Origin: Bacteroidetes bacterium UBA6661 | GTDB lineage: Bacteria; Bacteroidota; Bacteroidia; AKYH767-A; OLB10 | DNA length: 30,193 nt | Assembly (NCBI GenBank): GCA_002455375.1 | Contig: DKKR01000050.1 | Span: 7,484 to 37,676, forward strand | Direction of reading: 5' to 3' | Part shown: positions 16,846 through 24,871 of the stretch, piece after piece | Numbering within the stretch: position 1 is the first letter of the stretch | Layout: the number at the start of each line of letters is the position of its first letter | Program-made: the position numbers and the translations under genes | The notes under the pieces: model-generated | The model's input: only the letters and a program-made list of their open reading frames with translations | What the model was told of the DNA's origin: nothing | Database searches by the model: none

Positions 16846-17931
16846 CTACTTTCGTCCAAGTTTAAATTTATTTTTCCTATAGTCCACCTCCTCGCCTATT
16901 AAAAATCCTATAGGTTTTAAGCCTTCAACATGATCGCAAACTACCTTTAACATCCCTGTCAGTGGCAGGCATAAAACCATTCCTGCCAAGCCCCATACCG
17001 AGGCACTGATAATTAAAGCTATTGTTGCTGTTAGCGGATTGATACTGACACTACTGCCAACAACATAAGGCGTAATAAAATTATTGTCAATAAACTGAAC
17101 AGTAACACAAACTCCGGCAGCACCTATGGCATAGCCAATTTCATCCTTAGTGAGTAATGCCATAAGCACCGGCAAAATACTTCCTATCAATACACCAATG
17201 TAGGGTATGATGTTGAGAACAGATGCAAGCACTCCAAACAAAATAGCATGTTCAATGCCCAATAACAAAAATCCTGTTGAATTGAGGATGGATAAAATGA
17301 GTACATCTAAGAAAATACCTTTCAAATAATTCTGTGAAACTCCTGCTACTTTTTTTACAATCTCAAAATATGAATTATGCTTACCATCCATAACTATAGC
17401 TTCAATAAATTGCTTAAATTTCTTCTTATATAGTGTCAGAAAAAAAACATAAACAGTTACTAAGGCAAAGTTGGCAATAAAAGTTCCGGTTGAAGAAAAA
17501 AGATCAAGTAGCAGTAATCCGCTGTCAGCAATATTTTCCTGCAACTTTGACTTTACCAAAACATTTTGTTGCTCTTTGGTAATTCTGAATGTTTCGTTTA
17601 CAAAGTGTTGCAAGAACTCTACCTTTTCAAGGAGTTTTGCCTGCAGCAATGGCAAGTCTTCAGCAAATGAAACAATCTGTGAATAGAAAAAATAAAAAAG
17701 CCCAGCTACAACTACTAATGCAAGTAAGATACTGCATAAGATTGCTATAGTGGGAGGAAATTTCCATTTTATTAATTTGTTTGACACAGGCATCAACAAA
17801 AAGGTTAATAATACAGCCACCGTGAGAGGAATAAGTACATCCTGTGCTACATGGAGAATATAAAAAATTAAAAACCCCAACAGAAGTTTAATTGTTATTC
17901 TGATATAATAAGGCGGCTGATTGATTTCCAT
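16846..17931 (-). CDS. AI-2E family transporter-like membrane protein (PerM/TqsA family)
   Basis: This 361-residue integral membrane protein belongs to the DUF20/AI-2E exporter family. It has the usual layout: paired N-terminal helices (LLLGFLIFYILHV and LIPLTVAVLLTFLLMPV), a third helix (ILCSILLALVVVAGLFYFFY), a soluble loop with a coiled-coil-like segment (~80-135), and a cluster of C-terminal helices with the conserved LNIIPYIGVLIGSILPV, DNNFITPYVVGSSVSINPLT and GMVLCLPLTGML motifs. The family name derives from E. coli TqsA; most members are of unknown substrate, and some act in ion transport, so the name should not be taken as a function here. It starts 32 bases after the FAD oxidoreductase stop. 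Confidence 0.92.
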   Translation of the reverse strand: MEINQPPYYIRITIKLLLGFLIFYILHVAQDVLIPLTVAVLLTFLLMPVSNKLIKWKFPPTIAILCSILLALVVVAGLFYFFYSQIVSFAEDLPLLQAKLLEKVEFLQHFVNETFRITKEQQNVLVKSKLQENIADSGLLLLDLFSSTGTFIANFALVTVYVFFLTLYKKKFKQFIEAIVMDGKHNSYFEIVKKVAGVSQNYLKGIFLDVLILSILNSTGFLLLGIEHAILFGVLASVLNIIPYIGVLIGSILPVLMALLTKDEIGYAIGAAGVCVTVQFIDNNFITPYVVGSSVSINPLTATIALIISASVWGLAGMVLCLPLTGMLKVVCDHVEGLKPIGFLIGEEVDYRKNKFKLGRK

Positions 17932-17963
17932 TGTTAAAGAATGTGGTTTTAAAAGTAACTATT

Positions 17964-19520
17964 TCAACTATTGTTTTTCAAATATGCTACACATTTTTCT
18001 GCACAAAATTCTCCATCCATAGCAGCAGACACAATGCCCCCGGCATAGCCTGCGCCTTCACCACAGGGGAAAAGCCCATGAACATGAACATGCATTGCTG
18101 TTTCAACATCACGTGGAATACGCACCGGTGAGGAGGTGCGCGACTCTGTACCCACCAACACTGCTTCGTTTGTATAGTAGCCTTTCATTTTTTTTCCAAA
18201 CGCAACAAATGCAGCAGAAAGTGAACGTGTAACCGATTCAGGAAATATCTCTTTCAGATTTACTGAATTGATTCCCGGAATATAGGAACTGGCAGGTAGA
18301 TTTGAAGACACTTTTTGATTCACAAAATCAACCATACGTTGCGCTGGTGCAGCAAGATTACTTCCACCGCAGATATATGCTTTCTCTTCTATACTCTTCT
18401 GCAACTCTAAAAAACGCAGCTCTTTAGCTTTTACAAAAGGTTTAACATCGTCCTCTGTAATACTTACTACGATTCCGGAGTTAGCAAAAAAATTATTTCT
18501 TCTTGAAGGACTCCAACCATTAACAACTACTTCGCCAATGCCTGTTGCCGCTGGTGCTATGATTCCCCCGGGACACATGCAGAAAGAATAAATACCCCGT
18601 CCATCGTGTTGGTGTTTTAATGCATACGATGCCGGTGGTAAAAACGGACTGCGTTTGCTGCAATGATACTGCACAGCGTCAATAACCTGCTGCTGATGTT
18701 CAGCACGAACACCAATAGCAATGGGCTTTGCTTCAATCAATACTTTTTGATTGTTCAACATATAAAAGACATCTCGTGCAGAATGTCCGGTTGCTAAAAT
18801 CAGTGCTTTAGATTTAATATGAAATTGAGACAATCCTTGCTGAACCTCTACGCCATTCACACCACTCAGGTCAAAATCAATTTTTATAAGTTTTGTATTG
18901 AATAACACTTCGCCTCCACTTTCAACAATCCTGTTTCGCATTGCAGAAATTATAGCAGGAAGTTTATTGGTCCCAATATGAGGATGTGCATCAACAGCAA
19001 TATCAGCAGCTGCGCCATGTTCAATAAATGTGTTCAATACAGAAGCAATGTTGCCTCTCTTATTGGAGCGGGTATAAAGTTTTCCATCGCTGTAGGTGCC
19101 TGCACCACCTTCACCAAAACAATAATTTGACTCCGGATTAATCTGTCTTTGTTTATTTATTGCAGCAAGATCACGCCTGCGATTGCGTACGTCTTTGCCA
19201 CGTTCAATAATTATTGGTTTATATCCACATTCAATAAGGCGGATGGCTGCAAACAACCCTGCAGGTCCGCATCCTGCAATTATTACAGGTTGGCTATTGG
19301 CAACATTCTGCCACATTCTGTTTTTAGGTAATGATTTTTGATTCTGTTCGTCTATCCATTGTAACTGCAATCTGATTTTTACAGTCTTGGATCGGGCATC
19401 AATACTACGCTTTGTAATACGGAACAATCTGTTGCTGCCAAATTTCTTGGCAACTATATGTTGAACTACTGACTCACTGGCTGCTTCTTCGGGCAGAACA
19501 ACAAGTTCAAATGTTTGCAT
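17964..19520 (-). CDS. FAD-dependent oxidoreductase (COG2509 family)
   Basis: This is a 518-residue cytoplasmic flavoprotein of the uncharacterised COG2509 dehydrogenase family. The ~75-residue N-terminal domain precedes the FAD-binding Rossmann motif at residues 79-90 (VIIAGCGPAGLFAA), followed by the acidic end of the second strand (IIIERG). GEGGAGTYSDGKLYTR, ALILATGHSARDVF and the C-terminal GEGAGYAGGIVSAAMDGE are hallmarks of this family. Its substrate is unknown, though it shares the fold of the electron-transferring HI0933/GIDA-like flavoproteins. It begins 15 bases after porT in the same orientation. A link to the T9SS or to menaquinone would be speculation based on position only. Confidence 0.9.
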   Translation of the reverse strand: MQTFELVVLPEEAASESVVQHIVAKKFGSNRLFRITKRSIDARSKTVKIRLQLQWIDEQNQKSLPKNRMWQNVANSQPVIIAGCGPAGLFAAIRLIECGYKPIIIERGKDVRNRRRDLAAINKQRQINPESNYCFGEGGAGTYSDGKLYTRSNKRGNIASVLNTFIEHGAAADIAVDAHPHIGTNKLPAIISAMRNRIVESGGEVLFNTKLIKIDFDLSGVNGVEVQQGLSQFHIKSKALILATGHSARDVFYMLNNQKVLIEAKPIAIGVRAEHQQQVIDAVQYHCSKRSPFLPPASYALKHQHDGRGIYSFCMCPGGIIAPAATGIGEVVVNGWSPSRRNNFFANSGIVVSITEDDVKPFVKAKELRFLELQKSIEEKAYICGGSNLAAPAQRMVDFVNQKVSSNLPASSYIPGINSVNLKEIFPESVTRSLSAAFVAFGKKMKGYYTNEAVLVGTESRTSSPVRIPRDVETAMHVHVHGLFPCGEGAGYAGGIVSAAMDGEFCAEKCVAYLKNNS

Positions 19521-19535
19521 AATAAGAAACTTCTA

Positions 19536-20246
19536 TTATTCGAATGTCAATGATAAGGTAAACATTTTTGAAAACAATCCGTCAAGAGATTTTGAATAAA
19601 CCAAATCGTCTTTAACCAAAAGATTGCGTAAACCGTGATACATCTTTATCTCCGGAGAAAACTTAAACATGGGAAGATAAAAATCGCATCCTACTCCAAT
19701 TTCATATCCATAATCGTTTCGTTGGAGCTTTACATATTCTTTATCCTTAGCTTTTACTTTTGCCTGCGACACCATATCAATGCTGTACTTAACTCCTCCT
19801 AATACATAGGCACGGAAATTATTCAATCGTGCTGACTTGAATTTTACATCCAAAGGCAACTCTACAAAAGTTGACTCTACCTTTTTGGTCACAACGTTGC
19901 TGAGTGGTCTGCCCTTTTCAAATGAATAAATCAGATTGCGCGAAGCAAATGCCAATCCGGGTAAAAATCGTAAATCAAAATGCTCTCCCATTCGCATGTT
20001 GGTTACTATCTGAAGATTAAAACCTGATGTACCCTTTGATTCAACAGTATAAAGTGAATCAATTAAACTAAAAGAAGCAACTCTGTCAATCACAAAATCG
20101 GTCTTGTTGATTCCAAGAATAAATCCAAAATGAAATCGCTGCCTGTCATACTTAGGCAGGTTAAGGATTTTTTGTTTCTGTGCGAACAGACTATCAGCAC
20201 TGAACAGCAGAAATAAGAAAGAAAAAACTATAAACTTCTGTTTCAT
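19536..20246 (-). CDS. porT: PorT-like protein of the type IX secretion system
   Basis: PorT is an outer-membrane beta-barrel-like component required for type IX protein secretion and gliding. The 236-residue protein has a cleavable signal peptide (MKQKFIVFSFLFLLFSADSL, then FAQ). It then shows repeated amphipathic strands: FHFGFILGINKTDFVI, FDLRFLPGLAFASRNLIYSF, FVELPLDVKFKS, FRAYVLGGVKYSIDM, GYEIGVGCDFYLPMFKFSPE, and a final FTLSLTF ending in an aromatic residue as in barrels. The start overlaps the ubiE stop (ATGA). The ubiE-porT pairing is a known conserved arrangement in Bacteroidota, which supports a true PorT rather than just a PorT-family paralogue. The other T9SS genes lie elsewhere. 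Confidence 0.9.
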   Translation of the reverse strand: MKQKFIVFSFLFLLFSADSLFAQKQKILNLPKYDRQRFHFGFILGINKTDFVIDRVASFSLIDSLYTVESKGTSGFNLQIVTNMRMGEHFDLRFLPGLAFASRNLIYSFEKGRPLSNVVTKKVESTFVELPLDVKFKSARLNNFRAYVLGGVKYSIDMVSQAKVKAKDKEYVKLQRNDYGYEIGVGCDFYLPMFKFSPEIKMYHGLRNLLVKDDLVYSKSLDGLFSKMFTLSLTFE

Positions 20247-20962
20247 GCTGCTGCAATGTATAAAGTTACAATTCCGAAAGTCATCGGTTTAATTTCAATA
20301 TTAGTAAAACCACACTGCTTCAAAACAAGAGCAAAATCATTTCCTGATGGAAAATGTTTTACCGATTCAGGTAAATAAGTATAGGCAGATGCATCACCGG
20401 AAATCAATTTGCCGAAAAGTGGTAATAGATAACGTGAATAGATGCCATAAAATTGTTTAACGGGGAAAAGTGTTGGTTTACTGAATTCCAGAATAAAAAC
20501 CTTTCCATTATTGTTTAGTACCCTATGCATCTCCTCTAATCCCTTTTCCAGATTTTGAAAATTACGAACACCAAAAGCTACCATCACTGCATCAAAAGTT
20601 TGATTGTCAAATTGAAGTTGCTCACTGTCGCCCTGTTGCAATGATAATATATTGTTCAATCTCCTTGCTTCAACTTTTACTCTTCCGGCTTCAAGCATTT
20701 TTTCTGAAATATCCACTCCTATTATTTTCTCCGGACTTAAACTTGCTGCTGCAATCGCCAAATCACCTGTACCGGTAGCAATGTCAAGAATTTTCCTTGG
20801 CTTTAGTTTACCAATCTCATTAATCGTTTTACGTCTCCAGATTTTATCTATGCCTAAAGAAAGAAAGTGATTTAAAAAATCATATCGGTGTGCTACTGCA
20901 TCAAACATGTGGCGCACCTGTTCTTTTTTTGATTCTCCTGTATTGTAAGGCGTTACTTCCAT
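20243..20962 (-). CDS. ubiE: Demethylmenaquinone methyltransferase (UbiE/MenG)
   Basis: This SAM-dependent methyltransferase performs the last step of menaquinone synthesis, methylating demethylmenaquinone. The 239-residue protein has the family start (KKEQVRHMFDAVAHRYDFLN), the SAM-binding motif I (KILDIATGTGDLAIAA at ~56-71), GVDISEKMLE, the UbiE signature VAFGVRNFQNLEKGLEEMHR, and FILEFSKP. The end (GIVTLYIAA) is normal. In a futalosine-pathway organism it acts as MenG. It starts 1 base after the heptose kinase gene and overlaps porT by 4 bases, so the three genes are tightly coupled. Confidence 0.95.
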   Translation of the reverse strand: MEVTPYNTGESKKEQVRHMFDAVAHRYDFLNHFLSLGIDKIWRRKTINEIGKLKPRKILDIATGTGDLAIAAASLSPEKIIGVDISEKMLEAGRVKVEARRLNNILSLQQGDSEQLQFDNQTFDAVMVAFGVRNFQNLEKGLEEMHRVLNNNGKVFILEFSKPTLFPVKQFYGIYSRYLLPLFGKLISGDASAYTYLPESVKHFPSGNDFALVLKQCGFTNIEIKPMTFGIVTLYIAAA

Positions 20963-20963
20963 T

Positions 20964-21962
20964 TTATTTTCCGGAAAGTCTTTTAACCTCGTTCAACAAC
21001 TGATTGCCATCAATAGGAACAACACCTACTTTTTCACAAACCAAGCCGCCTGCAAGATTGCTGATTGCAGCCATTTCCTGACATGAAAACCCGGCAGCGA
21101 TTGCCAAAGATGCAACACTGATTACTGTATCACCTGCACCACTAACATCACTGATATTACGAATATGTGCAGGGATAATTCCTTTCTCATTCTTTGAATA
21201 ATAATAGACTCCGTGTTCTGATAAGGTAATGAGCAATGACTTAATCTTTTGTTTGACTGCAAAATCATGTGCTAACTTCGTAAGTGCTGTTGCCGTTGGT
21301 TTTTCCAAATCGGTCTTTAGTCCTTCGCGCAACTCTTTAAGATTGGGTTTAAAAAGTGTGACATTACGATAATGGAAAAAATTATTTTTCTTAGGGTCAA
21401 CTGTTGTAGGAATATCATGTTTCTGTGCTTCTGCAACAATAGCTTCGATTACAGTTTTATTAAGAACTCCTTTATCATAATCTTCAAAAATAATTACTGC
21501 TGGCTTCTTTTTCCTGATTAACGCTATGGTTTTTTTAATCAGCAGGTCACTGTCAGCTTGCGAAAGTGGTTCGGCAACTTCTGCATCTACACGCATGAGC
21601 TGATGGTTGTTTCCAATTACTCTTGTTTTGATAGTAGTAGTTCTATTTGAAGAAGTAAGTATGCCATCAACAGGCATTCCGCTTTTGGCAATCATTTCTT
21701 TAAACTCTGCTCCGGCATTATCCTTTCCAACAACAGAACATATAAAAGGTACTGCACCCAAGGCATGAAGGTTTACTGCAACGTTGGCAGCACCACCGGG
21801 GCGGCTTTCGCGCTTTTGAACAGCCACTACAGGAACAGGTGCTTCCGGTGAGATACGGTCAACACGACCCCACAGATAAGCATCGGTCATTACATCACCT
21901 ATAACTAAGGTATGCATTCCCTTAACCTTTTTCAGAAACAGCTCAGTCTGCTTAATATTCAC
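20964..21962 (-). CDS. Heptose-7-phosphate kinase-like PfkB-family sugar kinase (HldE kinase domain / RfaE1)
   Basis: This is a PfkB/ribokinase-fold kinase that most resembles the HldE N-terminal domain, which phosphorylates D-glycero-D-manno-heptose 7-phosphate in LPS core precursor synthesis. Evidence: VIGDVMTDAYLWGRVDRISP followed by EAPVPVV, RPGGAANVAVNLHALG, and the ATP/anion-hole motif DVSGAGDTVISVA. There is no cytidylyl/adenylyltransferase domain, so it would be a stand-alone kinase. I chose a GTG start at 21962: it yields the usual ~18-residue lead to VIGDVM, and a TAnnTTTG element lies just upstream. An ATG at 22019 is the alternative and would add 19 residues, but it precedes that promoter. 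It is followed directly by ubiE. The exact sugar substrate is inferred. Confidence 0.82.
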   Translation of the reverse strand: MNIKQTELFLKKVKGMHTLVIGDVMTDAYLWGRVDRISPEAPVPVVAVQKRESRPGGAANVAVNLHALGAVPFICSVVGKDNAGAEFKEMIAKSGMPVDGILTSSNRTTTIKTRVIGNNHQLMRVDAEVAEPLSQADSDLLIKKTIALIRKKKPAVIIFEDYDKGVLNKTVIEAIVAEAQKHDIPTTVDPKKNNFFHYRNVTLFKPNLKELREGLKTDLEKPTATALTKLAHDFAVKQKIKSLLITLSEHGVYYYSKNEKGIIPAHIRNISDVSGAGDTVISVASLAIAAGFSCQEMAAISNLAGGLVCEKVGVVPIDGNQLLNEVKRLSGK

Positions 21963-21980
21963 GCCAGTAGAATTGAAGGG

Positions 21981-21988
21981 CAAAAGTA
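21981..21988 (-). promoter_or_regulatory. TAnnTTTG promoter element of the heptose kinase operon
   Basis: On the minus strand TACTTTTG matches the -7 consensus exactly, 18 bases before the proposed GTG start. It lies inside the longer possible reading frame, which favours the shorter start. It would drive the kinase, ubiE and porT genes. Confidence 0.5.
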
Positions 21989-22041
21989 AGTAATGTGAAT
22001 TACTTTTCTTAAACGGCAAAAATGGCAGGCAAGAGTAGTTT

Positions 22042-23472
22042 TTAAATATCGCCTCCGGTATAAGTGTCTTTAGCTTTTTCCTTCTTACGCTTATTCAATT
22101 TATCCATTGCATAACTGCTGTGTTTTATTCCAACAAAAAAGTCAAACCCATTAAACTTAGACAAACCAAGCATGGAAGTAAGATAATCAGAACCAATAAC
22201 CACCTGACCTAAACGAAGACATGTTCCAAGCCTTAGCTGATCATATTCATACCATGTTAGAGGAAAAGAAATCTCATAACGCCATGTTTCTAATCTTGGT
22301 GTAAAAGACAACTGTGCCGGTCGCCTGATAGCTGTTGACTTACTGGTGACAGGTTGAATTATAGACGTGTTCAGATAAAGAAAATGGGTCAGGCAGTAAT
22401 CAAACTGAAAACTGATAGCAGTAGGAAGTTTTGCACGGTATTTCGTTGCAACATATCCCGACAAGGAGTCGTCAAATACTTTAGACCTAATAAGCTCTCC
22501 TAATTGACTGATGCTTTCAACTCCGGTTGTATCAAATCCACTCCAGTCTATATTATTATTGTCGAACTTAACGGTACGAGTATCTTTTGCAAACAATATA
22601 CTGCCGGCATCAACCAACGACATTCCTACTTTATACTTATACTTCTTAAACTTCAGTCGGCTTGCATAAACATTATAGGCCTCGGGGTTCAGTCCATGTA
22701 TATATTGAAAACCCCATGTAGTACTGAATCCTTTACCGCGAACTTTAAAATAATCGCTCTCACCGTCTTGTGGAACAGCAAAACCATATTCTGCTTTAAG
22801 ATCGCTAACATGCAGCATTGACTCATCGTCAAAACGATATTGCATGTGGTCGTTATGTGCATAAAATCCATCAAAGCCCAGCAGATAATTAAAGGTAGCA
22901 CCTATTGCAATTCTATTTCCGGGTCCTGCCTCAATCTGCTGTGCGAAACTCGCACCTATTTCACCATATAATAAAGCAGCCAACTTATTATTACCGGCTT
23001 CAAGTTCTGTATGCTGCAAAGGTGTGTAGGTAGAATTCTCATAAAACAACTTTGCCATTTCAAAGTCAACATTCCTTACACTTCCCATTGCTTTTAGTCC
23101 TGTATGCAAGCCAAAAGCTGTTTGACCGGAACGAAGAAAAAACGATGGGCCTTTAATGCCTGTTTGAAGAAATGCATTTTTATCCTTGCCTGTATATTGA
23201 TCCTGCCAGTCGTAATTAAAATAGTCTGCCTTAAAAAACTTGCCTACAGACATTTTTCCTTTAGGCAAATAGAGGTAGTTATTATAAAAAGTCATATTCC
23301 CCGAAAGTATATTTAACTCATACTTTATTGGTGAAACAGCCATTGAAGATGGATTTATATCTATGGCAAAGTTTCCCGCATAATTACTATTGGCTATCCC
23401 CCACATGTCCTGCCCCCTTACTGTTGAAAGGCAAACAACACATGTGAACATAAGAAATATTGTTTTTTTCAT
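22042..23472 (-). CDS. DUF5723 family predicted outer-membrane protein
   Basis: This 476-residue protein has a signal peptide (MKKTIFLMFTCVVCLSTVRG, then QD). After this comes GIANSNYAGNFAIDINPSSM, the start pattern seen in DUF5723 proteins of Bacteroidota, and many alternating aromatic strands (FFLRSGQTAFGLHTGLKAMG, RIAIGATFNYLLGFDGFYAH, YKYKVGMSLVDAG, LPTAISFQFDYCL) consistent with an outer-membrane beta barrel. The C-terminal RKKEKAKDTYTGG tail is charged. The function is unknown. It is the first gene of the long minus-strand run and lies about 80 bases before the heptose kinase start. No TAnnTTTG element is evident in front of it. Confidence 0.85.
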   Translation of the reverse strand: MKKTIFLMFTCVVCLSTVRGQDMWGIANSNYAGNFAIDINPSSMAVSPIKYELNILSGNMTFYNNYLYLPKGKMSVGKFFKADYFNYDWQDQYTGKDKNAFLQTGIKGPSFFLRSGQTAFGLHTGLKAMGSVRNVDFEMAKLFYENSTYTPLQHTELEAGNNKLAALLYGEIGASFAQQIEAGPGNRIAIGATFNYLLGFDGFYAHNDHMQYRFDDESMLHVSDLKAEYGFAVPQDGESDYFKVRGKGFSTTWGFQYIHGLNPEAYNVYASRLKFKKYKYKVGMSLVDAGSILFAKDTRTVKFDNNNIDWSGFDTTGVESISQLGELIRSKVFDDSLSGYVATKYRAKLPTAISFQFDYCLTHFLYLNTSIIQPVTSKSTAIRRPAQLSFTPRLETWRYEISFPLTWYEYDQLRLGTCLRLGQVVIGSDYLTSMLGLSKFNGFDFFVGIKHSSYAMDKLNKRKKEKAKDTYTGGDI

Positions 23473-23601
23473 TAGTTAAAACAATTGTTATGTGTTGCTA
23501 AACGCTAAAGACTTAAAGATGGTTGAGTCTATAATATAATAATCTTACTACTATTTATAATGTAAGTTTATCTGTAAGAATCAGAGAAAATCAACAACTT
23601 T

Positions 23602-23626
23602 TACCTTATAAAAATTCTATAAGGTA
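23602..23626. repeat. TACCTTATA inverted repeat
   Basis: TACCTTATA at 23602-23610 is followed after 7 bases by its exact reverse complement at 23618-23626. No T-run follows on either strand and no gene ends here, so a protein-binding site is likelier than a terminator. Confidence 0.45.
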
Positions 23627-23675
23627 GTTAACCACTTCGGTTATTAACAATGCAACAACCTATAATTACTTGGTA

Positions 23676-23692
23676 TTTTCAGAGGTAAAAAC
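23676..23692 (+). repeat. TTTTCAGAGG element, copy 1
   Basis: TTTTCAGAGGTAAAAAC. It shares 15 of 17 bases with the copy at 23730 and is also matched by an inverted copy at 23807. Confidence 0.5.
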
Positions 23693-23729
23693 AATAAAAT
23701 GCATTGATTTCTCATTGGTAAAAATGTAC

Positions 23730-23746
23730 TTTTCAGAGGAGAAAAC
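23730..23746 (+). repeat. TTTTCAGAGG element, copy 2
   Basis: TTTTCAGAGGAGAAAAC starts 54 bases after copy 1, close to five helical turns. TTTTC and GAAAA make it a partial dyad. Confidence 0.5.
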
Positions 23747-23806
23747 ACTTGTTATGATAAAACATTATCCTCATATTACTGTGAGACTGATGATGCAAAT
23801 TTACCT

Positions 23807-23823
23807 GTTTACCCTCTGAAAAC
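23807..23823 (-). repeat. TTTTCAGAGG element, inverted copy 3
   Basis: On the minus strand it reads GTTTTCAGAGGGTAAAC, keeping the TTTTCAGAGG core. It abuts the palindrome AACAGCTGTT. Confidence 0.45.
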
Positions 23824-23912
23824 AGCTGTTAATAAATTCATGTGTATGGTTGCTTCAAAGCGAAAATTATGTATTTCATTTGCTCAACAAATTAAAAAAA
23901 ACAAATTTCAAA

Positions 23913-24284
23913 ATGGCAACTAAAAAAGCTAAAAAGGCACCTGCTAAAAAAGCAGCCCCAAAAAAGAAAGCTGCTCCAAAGAAAAAAGCAGCAGCTCCTA
24001 AAAAGAAAGCAGCAGCAAAAGCTAAAACCAAGCGTACTCCAAATGCTGCATTCATGAAAGCTATGACAATTGGCGAAGCATTGCATCCTGTTGTAGGAAG
24101 CAAGCCACTTCCACGTACTGAAGTTGTTAAAAAACTTTGGGAATACATTAAGAAAAACAAATTACAGGATCCTAAAGAGAAACGCAACATCAATGCTGAT
24201 GACAACTTGAAAAAAGTTTTCGGTGGCAAAAAAACCGTTTCTATGTTTGAAATGACTAAACTCGTTAGCAAACACCTTTCTTAA
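23913..24284 (+). CDS. SWIB/MDM2-domain protein with a histone H1-like basic tail
   Basis: This small DNA-associated protein of 123 residues has an N-terminal ~40-residue low-complexity tail of Lys, Ala and Pro (repeats of the type KKAAPKKKAA) like those of histone H1. A SWIB/MDM2 domain follows at ~residues 50-123 (IGEALHPVVGSKPLPRTEVV, then KKLWEYIKKNKLQDP, INADDNLKKVFGGKKTVSMF). SWIB domains occur in eukaryotic chromatin remodellers and in chlamydial and Bacteroidota proteins; the basic tail should bind DNA non-specifically. A nucleoid or regulatory role is inferred. I chose the ATG at 23913 because the 21 residues in front of it in the longer frame are unrelated to the family. A strong terminator follows, so the gene is probably monocistronic. 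Confidence 0.9.
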   Translation: MATKKAKKAPAKKAAPKKKAAPKKKAAAPKKKAAAKAKTKRTPNAAFMKAMTIGEALHPVVGSKPLPRTEVVKKLWEYIKKNKLQDPKEKRNINADDNLKKVFGGKKTVSMFEMTKLVSKHLS

Positions 24285-24301
24285 TTTCCTGTAAGAAAGA
24301 A

Positions 24302-24342
24302 AACAAAAAGGGAAGGCTCAAAAGGTCTTCCCTTTTTTGTTT
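24302..24342 (+). terminator. Rho-independent terminator of the SWIB gene
   Basis: AAAAAGGGAAG at 24305-24315 pairs with CTTCCCTTTTT starting at 24327, around an 11-base loop, followed by a T-rich run. It begins 18 bases after the SWIB stop codon. Confidence 0.88.
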
Positions 24343-24448
24343 CTGTGTATTGTCATTACTTGTTAGGCCTACTATTTCGTCCCCTGGCAGGAGGAATTCT
24401 AAGGAGTGTGAAATAACAAATGATTTTTGATAATCAAACTATGCCGAA

Positions 24449-24862
24449 TCACTTCATCAACCCGATAAAATAATCATTCAATGGATCAAGAACAAAGTTT
24501 ATCCAACCATGTCGGTGTTTATCTGTATCATCATTACTTGGAAACAAGCTGTGATGAATGAAAACTCTGGTTCCGGCAGCATCAGGCTTCAGTTCAATTT
24601 TCACTAAAGAAGCTTTTGTCTTTTTATCCCATGTGTTCGGCTTCCAGCTATAGCTCAACGACTCATTGTTGATGAATGAAAGTACTTCGCCTTTCACCCA
24701 ACCATCAAACAATTCAACATTACCCCCCTTTTTCAATTCAAAAACAAAACTTCCCTCAATCCATTCTTTCATGATATCAGGATTTGTCAATGCATTAAAC
24801 ACCGCTTCCGGTTTAGCATACACCACATAATTCATTTCAATTGAAAACTCATTTTCACTCAT
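24449..24862 (-). CDS. SRPBCC/AHSA1-like (START-fold) protein
   Basis: This 137-residue protein has the helix-grip fold of the activator-of-Hsp90-ATPase (AHSA1)/SRPBCC family. Evidence: YAKPEAVFNALTNPDIMKEW near the start, GWVKGEVLSFINNESLSYSW with the conserved turn, VKIELKPDAAGTRVFIHHS, and the C-terminal helix (GWINFVLDPLNDYF). In this family the pocket binds hydrophobic ligands, but many bacterial members have no known role. It lies 63 bases downstream of the metalloprotease, and that gene's terminator occupies the gap. The hairpin ends only 16 bases before this ATG, so its promoter is unclear. Confidence 0.85.
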   Translation of the reverse strand: MSENEFSIEMNYVVYAKPEAVFNALTNPDIMKEWIEGSFVFELKKGGNVELFDGWVKGEVLSFINNESLSYSWKPNTWDKKTKASLVKIELKPDAAGTRVFIHHSLFPSNDDTDKHRHGWINFVLDPLNDYFIGLMK

Positions 24863-24871
24863 ATCCCTTAA

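Larger units (their letters stand above)
23473..23912. other. 440-base AT-rich intergenic region with repeats
   Basis: No gene is seen between the divergent DUF5723 and SWIB genes once the SWIB start is set at 23913. The region carries a 9-bp perfect inverted repeat at 23602-23626, three TTTTCAGAGG-type elements, a 10-base palindrome AACAGCTGTT at 23821-23830, and a weak promoter-like match TTCATTTG at 23875-23882 with GTTG about 22 bases upstream. It probably holds control sites for one or both flanking genes. Confidence 0.6.

Noticed and set aside
23876..24271. 131-codon minus-strand frame opposite the SWIB gene
   Set aside because: Its Phe/Ala-rich low-complexity run is simply the complement of the Lys/Ala codons of the SWIB tail.
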